DNA of 15,396 nt from NCBI GenBank assembly GCA_017999075.1, contig JAGOBX010000026.1:1-15396 (forward strand), written 5' to 3'. This DNA comes from JAGOBX01 sp017999075 [NCBI: Candidatus Babelota bacterium]. Lineage in GTDB: Bacteria; JAGOBX01. This document shows, one piece after another, positions 1 through 6,564 of the stretch. Below the pieces are notes generated by a model, which was given only the letters and a program-made list of their open reading frames with translations, was not told the origin of the DNA and searched no databases. The stretch's first letter is position 1. Each line of letters starts with the position of its first letter. A program made the position numbers and the translations under genes.

Positions 1-64
1 ATATTGTATTTATAAACTTGTTTCGTGAAAAATTTGAAAATCCTTCTTTTAAAAAAAATAACAT
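1..64 (-). CDS. ftsX: FtsX, cell-division ABC transporter permease (5' end only)
   Basis: Only the first 21 codons are inside the window, reading MLFFLKEGFSNFSRNKF and on; the rest lies beyond position 1. FtsX proteins begin with a short cytoplasmic segment of the type FxxEGxxNxxRN just before the first membrane helix, and this matches. FtsX is the integral-membrane partner of FtsE and, in characterised bacteria, passes ATPase activity across the membrane to peptidoglycan hydrolases at division. The ATG at 64 is preceded about 10 nt upstream by AAGAG, a usable ribosome binding site. It follows the ftsE stop by 76 nt; I see no other gene and no clear terminator in that AT-rich gap. An in-frame TAA lies 14 codons before the ATG, so a slightly longer protein is possible but not needed. 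The assignment rests on a short peptide plus its position directly after ftsE. Confidence 0.72.
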   Translation of the reverse strand, partial: MLFFLKEGFSNFSRNKFINTI

Positions 65-140
65 AATAAAAATTCTCTTAATTTTATTTAATAAAAAATT
101 GTATACTTATTTTCCAGTTCTGTTTTTTTATGAAATTTAT

Positions 141-818
141 TTAACTATTTAAATTTTTTTTATCTTCGACTATTGCTCCGTCTTTCAATGATATTATTCG
201 GCTGTTGAACATTTTGGTGAAATCATTATTATGAGTAGCCATTATTACAGTAGTTCCTTTGAAATGCAGGTTTCTTAATAATTCAATAATATTTTTACCG
301 TTTTCCACGTCAAGGTTTCCTGTAGGCTCGTCTGCAAGTATAATCAAAGGTTCGTTCACAAGAGCTCTTGCTATTGCGGCCCGCTGTTGTTCGCCGCTGC
401 TTAACATATGCGGGAATACATCTCTTTTATACCACAACCCGAGTTCTTTAAGAATTTTTTCTGATTTTATTTTAACATTAGATTTAGAAATTTTTAGTAC
501 ATTCATTATGTAAGAAGTGTTTTCATAAACCGTTTTATTGTATAATAACTTGAAATCCTGGAAGACCACCCCGATCTTTCTTCTTAGATAGGGAATTTTT
601 GATTCGCGTAATGATGTTATATTTTGATTGTCGATAAATATTTGTCCGGAATCAGGGTTTATACCTTTAAAAATTAATTTTAATAAAGTCGTTTTTCCTG
701 AACCGCTATGTCCGGTTAAAAATACGAATTCGCCGCGTTGTATTTCAAATGAAATATTGTCAACAGCTTTTACGGTACCGTTTTGGTACCATTTTTTTAC
801 ATTTTTAAATTTTATCAT
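141..818 (-). CDS. ftsE: FtsE, cell-division ATP-binding protein
   Basis: This 225-residue ABC ATPase has every expected motif: Walker [10 protein letters not shown] at residues 36-44, Q-loop Gln87 in VFQDF, signature LSSGEQQ at 139-145, Walker B IILADEP at 159-165 followed by TGNLD, and H-loop His196 in MATHNND. The opening [11 protein letters not shown], the [10 protein letters not shown] phrase, and the length (about 220 residues) are typical of FtsE rather than of LolD or MacB-type ATPases. It is expected to energise FtsX at the inner face of the cytoplasmic membrane during septation or peptidoglycan hydrolase control. The signature has Ser in the second position (LSSGE instead of LSGGE), a conservative change. 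The ATG at 818 lies 13 nt after the stop of the upstream membrane-protein gene, so the two are probably co-transcribed; no strong Shine-Dalgarno sequence precedes it. The start of ftsX follows downstream. Confidence 0.95.
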   Translation of the reverse strand: MIKFKNVKKWYQNGTVKAVDNISFEIQRGEFVFLTGHSGSGKTTLLKLIFKGINPDSGQIFIDNQNITSLRESKIPYLRRKIGVVFQDFKLLYNKTVYENTSYIMNVLKISKSNVKIKSEKILKELGLWYKRDVFPHMLSSGEQQRAAIARALVNEPLIILADEPTGNLDVENGKNIIELLRNLHFKGTTVIMATHNNDFTKMFNSRIISLKDGAIVEDKKNLNS

Positions 819-831
819 ATTTAATATTAAA

Positions 832-2397
832 TCAATTAAGAATTATTATTATAGTTCTTATTATTTTATTGTAGAAATTTTCAAATATATTTGATAATCC
901 CATATCATTTCTAAATAAAATCATTACAGTTAGTATCATAAGTATTATTTGAATTGAATTGAATAAAAATTTATTATCAAACCTTTTTCTGTAAATATAA
1001 AGGCCGAATAGAAAAGATAAAAGCTGGAACACAACTATAATTGTTTTTGCAAAAACAGGAATATCAAGTAATGAGAACATATATAATCCAGCACTTAAAA
1101 CGCTTAAATAATAAAATATAAAAAGAAGTATAAATCCTTTTATGATATTCTGTATCTGCTTTTCCCAAAGTATAAAAAAAAGAACCTGAACTGCTATAAT
1201 CTGGAAAATACCTGTTTGCCAGACTATATAATGGTTTGTTGCAAAATTAATTCTTGATATGTAAATTGAATAAGCAGCGGCGATTCCGATATTTCCTAAA
1301 AAGAGTAAAGTTTCGCTTTTAAGTATGAAAATACAATAAAAAGAAATGATAATAATTAAACACAAGATATATGAATAATTAAAATGCTGCTTAAGCTCAA
1401 ATCGGGCAATTTTATCGGATATTTTAATGTTTTTGTCTTCAAAAAAACCAGTTAAAATTTTAAACTCATTTTCCAGCTGCTGTTTTTTTATTTCAATCGG
1501 GGCATAAATAATAAATTTGTAAATGTTGGAATAAAAATTTTTGTTTAATATTTTAATTCTTTGAAGCATTGTATGAGTTAATGAAAAATATTTTACTTTA
1601 TTAATTAAATGCGGATATTTGTAAATTAAATTGTTTTTGAATATAATATAATCGGTATTGTCAATGTTATTTAAAATGTCCGGAATATTTTCCGAAGGAA
1701 ACTCATCTAAAACAAAAACATTGATATTTGATTTATATTTTTTTATATCTTCGATTGTAGGATCAAGAATAGCGATTTTAAAATTCATATCTTGAAATTT
1801 TTTTATAATATTATCCTGGTAATACAACTTTATTTTACTGAAATTTTCTAATGGATTATGGACTTCTAATATATTTATTGATTGAGGTTTTGAATCACTG
1901 TCGGCTGAATATATTTTTTTTACTTGAATACTGTTTTCTTTCAAAGAATGATAAATTTTATTTGCTAAAAAATTGTCGTCTAAAATTAAATATTGATAAA
2001 CAGGAGTAATAGCCCCATCATATTTCATGATATTTTTTAAAATAGCATTATTATCATATAAAATTCCGGAGACCCGGTTTTGATTGATTATATCTGCTCC
2101 TGACATAACCGTAACTAATCCTTTTAGTATGAGTTCTTCCAAATTTATTTTGTCAAATAATATATGAGAAAATCGGTATTTTTTCAGCATATTAACATAA
2201 ACGTCTTTATCTGAATTTAAATTAATTTCATCTTTTATTGTATCAACCAATAAATCGCTTTTCACGCATAAAACCACTGAATTATAAGTTTCGATTATTT
2301 TCTTATTTTGAAAATATATTATTGATGTAATAATGCAAAATAATATTAAAGAAGAATAAAAGATAATTTTTAAAGATGAAATGATTTTATTTTTCAT
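832..2397 (-). CDS. DUF5693-like polytopic membrane protein
   Basis: This is a 521-residue protein of unknown function. An N-terminal membrane helix (about residues 11-29) is followed by a soluble, probably extracytoplasmic region (30-340), and then about six hydrophobic segments at roughly 342-359, 362-380, 395-411, 419-440, 448-468 and 479-496. This architecture, and phrases such as LEELILKGLVTVMSGADI and the later IYKFIIYAP, resemble the DUF5693 family of bacterial envelope proteins; that assignment is from memory and not certain. No catalytic motif is recognisable. Its ATG overlaps the last 11 nt of prfB and its stop is 13 nt before ftsE, so it sits inside the prfB-ftsE-ftsX operon. In Bacillus another membrane or cytochrome gene occupies the same slot between prfB and ftsE. 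An envelope role linked to FtsEX is possible but is only inferred from position. Confidence 0.6.
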   Translation of the reverse strand: MKNKIISSLKIIFYSSLILFCIITSIIYFQNKKIIETYNSVVLCVKSDLLVDTIKDEINLNSDKDVYVNMLKKYRFSHILFDKINLEELILKGLVTVMSGADIINQNRVSGILYDNNAILKNIMKYDGAITPVYQYLILDDNFLANKIYHSLKENSIQVKKIYSADSDSKPQSINILEVHNPLENFSKIKLYYQDNIIKKFQDMNFKIAILDPTIEDIKKYKSNINVFVLDEFPSENIPDILNNIDNTDYIIFKNNLIYKYPHLINKVKYFSLTHTMLQRIKILNKNFYSNIYKFIIYAPIEIKKQQLENEFKILTGFFEDKNIKISDKIARFELKQHFNYSYILCLIIIISFYCIFILKSETLLFLGNIGIAAAYSIYISRINFATNHYIVWQTGIFQIIAVQVLFFILWEKQIQNIIKGFILLFIFYYLSVLSAGLYMFSLLDIPVFAKTIIVVFQLLSFLFGLYIYRKRFDNKFLFNSIQIILMILTVMILFRNDMGLSNIFENFYNKIIRTIIIILN

Positions 2398-3506
2398 TTT
2401 TTTTATCCGCCTGTTTTTTTAAAAATGATTTTATAAATAAATCTATATTACCGTCCATCACAGACTGAATGTTTCCAATTTCAACATCGGTTCTGTGATC
2501 TTTAACCATAGTATAAGGTTGAAATACATAAGACCTGATTTGATGTCCCCAGGCAATATCGGATTTATCTCCTGCGATTTTATTAAGTTCCTTTTTTTTT
2601 TCTTCTTCAAGTTTTGAATAAAGTTTTGATTTCAAAATAAGTATAGCGCTTGCTTTGTTTTTATGCTGGCTTCGTTCTGTTTGGCATTGGGCTACTATTC
2701 CTGTAGGCATATGAGTTATACGTACAGCAGAATCGGTTTTGTTGATATGCTGTCCTCCGGCGCCTGAAGCCCTGTAAGTATCGATCCTTAAATCTTCTTC
2801 ATTAATTTCTATTTTTATGTCTTCACTTATTTCAGGCATCACAGAAACAGCAGCAAAACTTGTGTGGCGCCGTGCGTTCGAATCAAATGGAGATATCCTG
2901 ACAAGCCTGTGTATTCCCTGTTCTGTTGAGATATATCCATAAGCAAATTTACCTTTAACCAATATAGTAACATTTTTAATTCCAGCTTCTTCGCCAAGCT
3001 GATAATCGAGTATTTCATATTCAAAATGCATTTTTTCAAACCAGTGAAGATACATCCTGTAAAGCATTTGCGCCCAATCTTGAGATTCTGTTCCTCCAGC
3101 CCCAGGATGAATATTTAATATGGCGTTGTTTCCAGACATTTCTGCGGAAAACAAGGTCTCAATTTCGATATTTTCAAATAGTTCTTTTAGCTCGGATATT
3201 TTGGCTTCACAAAATGTTTTTAATTCTGCATCTTCGCCGCTTTCAAGCAACTGCAAAGATATTTCTATTTCTTCTATATCTGTATTTATCTTATCAAATA
3301 AATTTATATTTTCTTTCAATCTGCTTATTTCGCGGTTTATAACAGAAGCAGCTTTATTGTCGTTCCAAAAATCAGGGGAAGCTGTTTTTAATTCAAGAGT
3401 TTTAAGTTTTTCTTTGCTGTTATCGTAGTCAAAGATACCTCCGAATATCGCTTCCTGCAATTTTTTTTAAATTTTCACAGAATTGTTTTATTTCGATGTT
3501 TTCCAT
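2387..3506 (-). CDS. prfB: Peptide chain release factor 2 (RF2), expressed by programmed +1 frameshift
   Basis: RF2 releases the nascent chain at UGA and UAA codons. The full product starts at ATG 3506 (MENIEIKQFCENLKK...), reads 25 codons to CTT (3434-3432), meets an in-frame TGA (3431-3429), and continues in the +1 frame at GAC (3430-3428) to the TAA at 2387, giving 372 residues. In that numbering the stop-codon recognition tripeptide SPF is at 205-207 and the catalytic GGQ at 250-252. I recall the same positions for E. coli RF2, which supports this start. Residue 246, before SGAGGQ, is Ala. An RBS-like CGGAG lies 6 nt before the ATG. A caller ignoring frameshifting would start at a TTG near 3460 and lose the true N-terminus. 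The 3' end overlaps the next gene by 11 nt, consistent with co-transcription or translational coupling. Expression should be autoregulated: low RF2 favours the frameshift. Confidence 0.96.
3428..3443 (-). promoter_or_regulatory. RF2 programmed +1 frameshift site
   Basis: On the minus strand the site reads CGGAGGTATCTTTGAC. It has every element of the classical RF2 recoding signal: an internal Shine-Dalgarno-like GGAGG, a 3-nt spacer (TAT), the slippery CTT, the poorly terminated TGA followed by C, and then GAC as the first codon of the new frame. Slippage of the CTT-decoding tRNA onto TTT restores the frame when RF2 is scarce, so the gene senses its own product. The 25-residue leader before the site and the GGQ spacing after it both match known RF2 proteins. 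Confidence 0.96.
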
Positions 3507-3512
3507 GTTTTT

Positions 3513-3517
3513 CTCCG
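3513..3517 (-). promoter_or_regulatory. Ribosome binding site of prfB
   Basis: CGGAG lies 6 nt before the ATG at 3506. It is the clearest Shine-Dalgarno-like sequence at any start codon in this window, and it fixes the 5' end of the zero-frame prfB leader. Most other genes here have only A/T-rich tracts upstream of the start. Confidence 0.7.
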
Positions 3518-3520
3518 TTT

Positions 3521-3548
3521 ATTATATTGCATTAATTTTGGAATGCAA
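3521..3548 (-). promoter_or_regulatory. Candidate promoter for the prfB operon
   Basis: On the minus strand, TTGCAT (3548-3543) and a consensus TATAAT (3526-3521) are separated by 16 nt. The -10 box is perfect and the -35 box fair. The predicted transcription start (near 3514) would fall inside the CGGAG ribosome binding site, leaving almost no leader. Either the start site is a little unusual or the real promoter lies further upstream, so confidence is limited. Confidence 0.4.
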
Positions 3549-3578
3549 ATATAGCGCGCAAAATGCGCATTTAAGCAT
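3543..3578. repeat. Interrupted inverted repeat in the divergent intergenic region
   Basis: The arms are ATGC+AAAT (3543-3550) and GCGC (3556-3559), pairing with GCGC (3565-3568), ATTT (3569-3572) and GCAT (3575-3578) around a 5-nt AAAAT loop. Small interruptions are ATAGC on the left and AA on the right. The GC-rich core stands out against its AT-rich surroundings. The left arm covers the candidate prfB -35 box, and the dyad ends 10 nt before the -35 box of the plus-strand promoter, which is where an operator shared by two divergent promoters would sit. No protein partner can be named. Confidence 0.35.
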
Positions 3579-3588
3579 AAATAAAAAG

Positions 3589-3617
3589 TTGAAATCTTTT
3601 TACAGACAAAATATAAT
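3589..3617 (+). promoter_or_regulatory. Sigma70-type promoter for the small membrane-protein gene
   Basis: TTGAAA (3589-3594) and a perfect TATAAT (3612-3617) are separated by exactly 17 nt, the optimal spacing. The expected transcription start is near 3624, giving a leader of about 28 nt before the ATG at 3652. AT-rich DNA produces chance boxes, but the two boxes, the spacing and the following ORF agree. Confidence 0.6.
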
Positions 3618-3651
3618 AATATCGTTAAAAAATCAAGATAGATGATTAATT

Positions 3652-3882
3652 ATGAATGATAAAAAAAATAAAATTAATGACGTTTTTGATAATCAAAAGA
3701 ATATTAAAGTGAATTATAAGAAAAAAATTTCTGCTAAAATAAAAAAAATAAAATTATTTTTTTATTATAATTCTTACGAAAGGCCTGTTTCACTTTTTAC
3801 GTTATGGCAATTTATAAAAATTGTTTTGTTTATTTTGATTATAGTAGCGATTTTTTACAAATTCTTTTTACCTAAAAGTTGA
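3652..3882 (+). CDS. Small lysine-rich single-pass membrane protein, unknown function
   Basis: This 76-residue ORF is on the strand opposite all other genes here. Residues 1-36 are strongly basic (runs such as KKK and KIKKIK). A short linker containing SYERPVS (about residues 41-47) leads to one hydrophobic helix at about 52-72, ending FFLPKS. By the positive-inside rule the N-terminus should be cytoplasmic. The size and single helix recall SecE, but the conserved SecE motif before the helix is not seen, so I do not call it that. A well-spaced promoter lies directly upstream, which supports a real gene; there is no convincing Shine-Dalgarno sequence. It ends in TGA at 3880-3882. The divergent position between two operons gives no functional clue. 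A spurious ORF remains possible, but the charge and membrane-helix pattern argue against it. Confidence 0.6.
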   Translation: MNDKKNKINDVFDNQKNIKVNYKKKISAKIKKIKLFFYYNSYERPVSLFTLWQFIKIVLFILIIVAIFYKFFLPKS

Positions 3883-3887
3883 TTTGA

Positions 3888-3907
3888 AAAATATATGATT
3901 ATATTTT
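3888..3907. terminator. Possible weak bidirectional terminator hairpin
   Basis: Five nt after the stop of the plus-strand small gene, AAAATATA and TATATTTT form a perfect 8-bp stem with a TGAT loop, ending in T4 when read on the plus strand and on the minus strand alike. It lies between two convergent genes, a sensible place for a terminator. The stem contains no G or C, so it is weak and could arise by chance in DNA this AT-rich. Confidence 0.25.
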
Positions 3908-3966
3908 GATAACATAATACAATTTGTCAGGCTTTGAAGTTTTTAGGACATTCAAAATCGGTATAT

Positions 3967-6030
3967 TTAAAGAATGTTAAATGAAAATGGATTTAAATAT
4001 CCTGAATTTTTAATGTTTTTTTTTAATTTGAAATGTCCCCAAAAAAGAAAATCATTAAAATTATTGATTGAAAATTTCTTATTCAATATATAATCAGCCA
4101 TACCACAGTCTTTAGAATTTATAAAAACCGAAATGTTTAAAATCATTTTTTTAAAAAAATAAATGTCGATATTGTTTAAATCAGGAACCGAAGAAATCAG
4201 TTCATTATATTGGATTAAATTTTTCTTGAATAATATTGAAGAAATAAAAAAAATTAAAGGTTGCGGAATGATATGCTGATTTTTTAGAGTATATAATAGA
4301 GTCAATTCTTCAATATTAAAAATATTATAATCTAATATTATAGAATAATATAAAATCGAAGATAAAATTATAGTGTCATTTTTTTCTATATTTTTATCTG
4401 TCAAACGTTTAATCCAGTATTTAGAATTGAATTTTTTAAAATAAATAAATTCAATTAATTCAACGAGATTTTTGTAATCGGATGAATCATTGGCTAATAC
4501 AGTGTCGTTTTTTATAAAATGGTCAACAGCAGGATTATATTTGTGAAAACAAAAATAATCATCGCTTAAAAAACTGAAAATTTCCGAGTCAGACAATTTA
4601 TAATTTTTATCCTCTGTAAATTTATTAATGGTTTTAAACTGAGGAGAATCATAATAATGGTTTATCATTTCTGCGCGATTTATTTTTTTTACATTATTTG
4701 AAATAATAAAAACAGCAGCATCAGGGTTATTTATTTTTTCGTAACTCATGTTAAAACAGGTTTTTTTATCAGTCCCATCCAACAATAAAGATATATTATT
4801 TTCAATGCTTGTAAGGATATTAAATCCGCCAATAAAATAATTTTTTATTATAATAATGTTGTTTTTAGCGGAATTTTTTAATATTTCATTTTTTGCATTA
4901 TAGGCAATATTATTTCTTAAAACAGCGATATTATTCCAAAGAAATGAATTTTTGATATTAATAAAATAAATAATTCCTAAAAATAAAATTATAAGAATAC
5001 ATATTGTTTTATTTTTATATGATGCAATATATAAAAACCAAAAAAAAATTGAAATAAGCATTACAAATGGTAATGCCGGGCTGAATAAATAATGAATATT
5101 ATCAATTTCTTTTATGGAACGGCTGATAATAGGTATTATTGTAAACAACAGCCATATCAAGTAGAATGTAATAATTCTGATAAATTTAAAAGATTTATTT
5201 TTTTTAATTAGATATAAAAATATCAAAAAAATAAATATTATTAAAATTGATTTGCAGTTATAAGAATTTAATAACGCAGACAATTTATCGAAAAAAATTA
5301 ATAAAATATTATTTTTTGAATGAGGATAACCGTGTTTTGAAGCGCCGTTAAAAAGCATAAATCTATAAAGAAAAAATATAGTTGAAAAACCAATTAAAAT
5401 AAAATTTTTTTTGAAAATTTTATTTAATTTTTGTTTTTTAATAATCAGGTCATATAAAAATAAGATCATAGGCAAAATATAAGTGGTTTCTTTTGAACAA
5501 TATGCGCAGAATGCGGAAAATATTATAATTATGCAATTAATATTTTTTATGTATAAATATAACGTCAAAAGAATAAAGAACAATGCAAGAAGTTCGCCTG
5601 AGTCTAATGCTATGAATGAACTGTGAGGTATTATCGAAGGGAACAAAATAAAAAGAATAGCCGAAACATACGATATGAAATCTGACTTTGTTATTGAATT
5701 GGAAATGCAGTATAAAATAGATGCGGATAATAAAAATATAATCAGAGAATTAAAATGTAAAACTGAGGCATTAATGCCGAAAAATGAATAGTGAAAAAAA
5801 TAGAATAAAGAAATTGCCGGTCTGAAAAATTCATATTCATTAGTTATTCCATATAAGTGTTCACCTATGAAATATTTAAAAAGATCATGGAATCTAAATG
5901 TATTGGCAGGGATATTAATGAATAATATTATATCTTCAATTCCGAATAAATTTATATTTTTAAATAGAGGAGCGTATACGGCTAAAGTTATAAAAAAAAT
6001 AAGAATAAAAGGTTTTTTTATAAAATTCAT
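3967..6030 (-). CDS. GT-C-like polytopic membrane glycosyltransferase with soluble C-terminal region
   Basis: This 687-residue protein has many hydrophobic segments over about the first 370 residues and a mostly soluble remainder. The N-terminal half follows the GT-C pattern (PMT/ArnT/TMTC-like families): a first helix (about 8-24), an acidic loop residue in GIEDIILF (Glu32-Asp33) where GT-C enzymes keep their catalytic acid, then FFRPAISLFYFFHYSFFG (68-85) resembling the YRPLxxLxFxLxxxxFG segment, and CSKETTYILPMILFLYDL (178-195), a close match to the SKExxxxLPxxLxxxDL motif of this class. Such enzymes move sugars from polyprenyl-phosphate donors on the outer face of the inner membrane. The C-terminal region (about 375-687) is unrecognised. 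It is the last gene of the surface operon, 5 nt after the lipoprotein gene, which suggests glycosylation of the exported cargo or of a surface glycan. Substrate and activity are inferred. Base composition is extremely AT-rich, with many Ile, Asn, Lys and Phe codons. Confidence 0.65.
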   Translation of the reverse strand: MNFIKKPFILIFFITLAVYAPLFKNINLFGIEDIILFINIPANTFRFHDLFKYFIGEHLYGITNEYEFFRPAISLFYFFHYSFFGINASVLHFNSLIIFLLSASILYCISNSITKSDFISYVSAILFILFPSIIPHSSFIALDSGELLALFFILLTLYLYIKNINCIIIIFSAFCAYCSKETTYILPMILFLYDLIIKKQKLNKIFKKNFILIGFSTIFFLYRFMLFNGASKHGYPHSKNNILLIFFDKLSALLNSYNCKSILIIFIFLIFLYLIKKNKSFKFIRIITFYLIWLLFTIIPIISRSIKEIDNIHYLFSPALPFVMLISIFFWFLYIASYKNKTICILIILFLGIIYFINIKNSFLWNNIAVLRNNIAYNAKNEILKNSAKNNIIIIKNYFIGGFNILTSIENNISLLLDGTDKKTCFNMSYEKINNPDAAVFIISNNVKKINRAEMINHYYDSPQFKTINKFTEDKNYKLSDSEIFSFLSDDYFCFHKYNPAVDHFIKNDTVLANDSSDYKNLVELIEFIYFKKFNSKYWIKRLTDKNIEKNDTIILSSILYYSIILDYNIFNIEELTLLYTLKNQHIIPQPLIFFISSILFKKNLIQYNELISSVPDLNNIDIYFFKKMILNISVFINSKDCGMADYILNKKFSINNFNDFLFWGHFKLKKNIKNSGYLNPFSFNIL

Positions 6031-6035
6031 AAATT

Positions 6036-6560
6036 TTATTTTTTTAATCCGAAAAAGTTTGACAGCAATAATTCTAAAGCTGAATTGTTATAATCTTTTG
6101 TTTTATAATTATCAGTTTTTTGCAGAAAAATGATTTTTGCAATATATGTATTGGTATATAAATAACAGAAATCTTCAAAAAAATAATAACCTTCATTATC
6201 AGAATATATATTTTTTTTCAAACCCGGCAGATGTATAAAATCTTTCTCCGCCAAATTTAAAAATTTTTTTATATAATAAGGATCTGTAAAATAATATAGT
6301 TCTACCTCAATAAAATTTCCTGTCATATTTGAAATAAGATGATAAATAAAAATATTTGAAATATTACCGGAAATTTTTTGATCTGTCATTTTGCGGATTT
6401 TATTTTTTTCAACACGTTCTATTTTATCAATTTTAAAATATTTATCAAACACCGATTCATTATAAATTTTGAAATAATCAGAAGATTTATTTTTAAAACA
6501 TCCGTTAAAAGAATATATTGATAATAATATAATAAAAAAAGTTATGGATTTAAGCTGCAT
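6036..6560 (-). CDS. Putative lipoprotein or exported protein, unknown function
   Basis: The protein is 174 residues from the ATG at 6560. It opens with a basic-hydrophobic signal (MQLKSITFFIILLSIYSF) followed by NGC, so Cys17 in the 178-residue numbering's neighbourhood (about residue 17-21, depending on start) is a candidate lipidated cysteine. The lipobox is imperfect (Phe at -3, Asn at -2, Gly at -1), so a plain secreted or anchored form is possible. The mature part is alpha/beta-like with many aromatics (for example FIEVELYYFTDPYYIKKF), recalling proteins that score per-sample change or bind membranes, but no family is recognised. A TTG at 6572 would give four more residues and overlap the upstream gene by 8 nt; I prefer the ATG, 4 nt after that gene's stop. 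It lies between the PorV-like gene and the GT-C gene in a compact operon, so an accessory role in surface display is plausible but unproven. Confidence 0.6.
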   Translation of the reverse strand: MQLKSITFFIILLSIYSFNGCFKNKSSDYFKIYNESVFDKYFKIDKIERVEKNKIRKMTDQKISGNISNIFIYHLISNMTGNFIEVELYYFTDPYYIKKFLNLAEKDFIHLPGLKKNIYSDNEGYYFFEDFCYLYTNTYIAKIIFLQKTDNYKTKDYNNSALELLLSNFFGLKK

Positions 6561-6564
6561 AAAG

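Noticed and set aside
259-513. Plus-strand ORF of 84 codons opposite ftsE, and similar ORFs at 628-894, 3120-3428, 5867-6133, 7266-7457 and 13731-13922
   Set aside because: These lie antisense to well-supported genes, have no family resemblance, and show the composition expected of shadow frames.
2839-3039. Minus-strand ORF of 66 codons inside prfB
   Set aside because: It is in another frame of the conserved RF2 coding sequence and carries no recognisable motif.
3458-3460. TTG near 3460 as the start of prfB
   Set aside because: It gives a first ten residues unlike RF2. The upstream ATG, CGGAG site and frameshift signal explain the gene fully.
3652-3882. The small plus-strand protein as SecE
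   Set aside because: Size and a single helix fit, but the conserved SecE motif before the helix is absent, and there is no nusG, rplK or tRNA neighbour.
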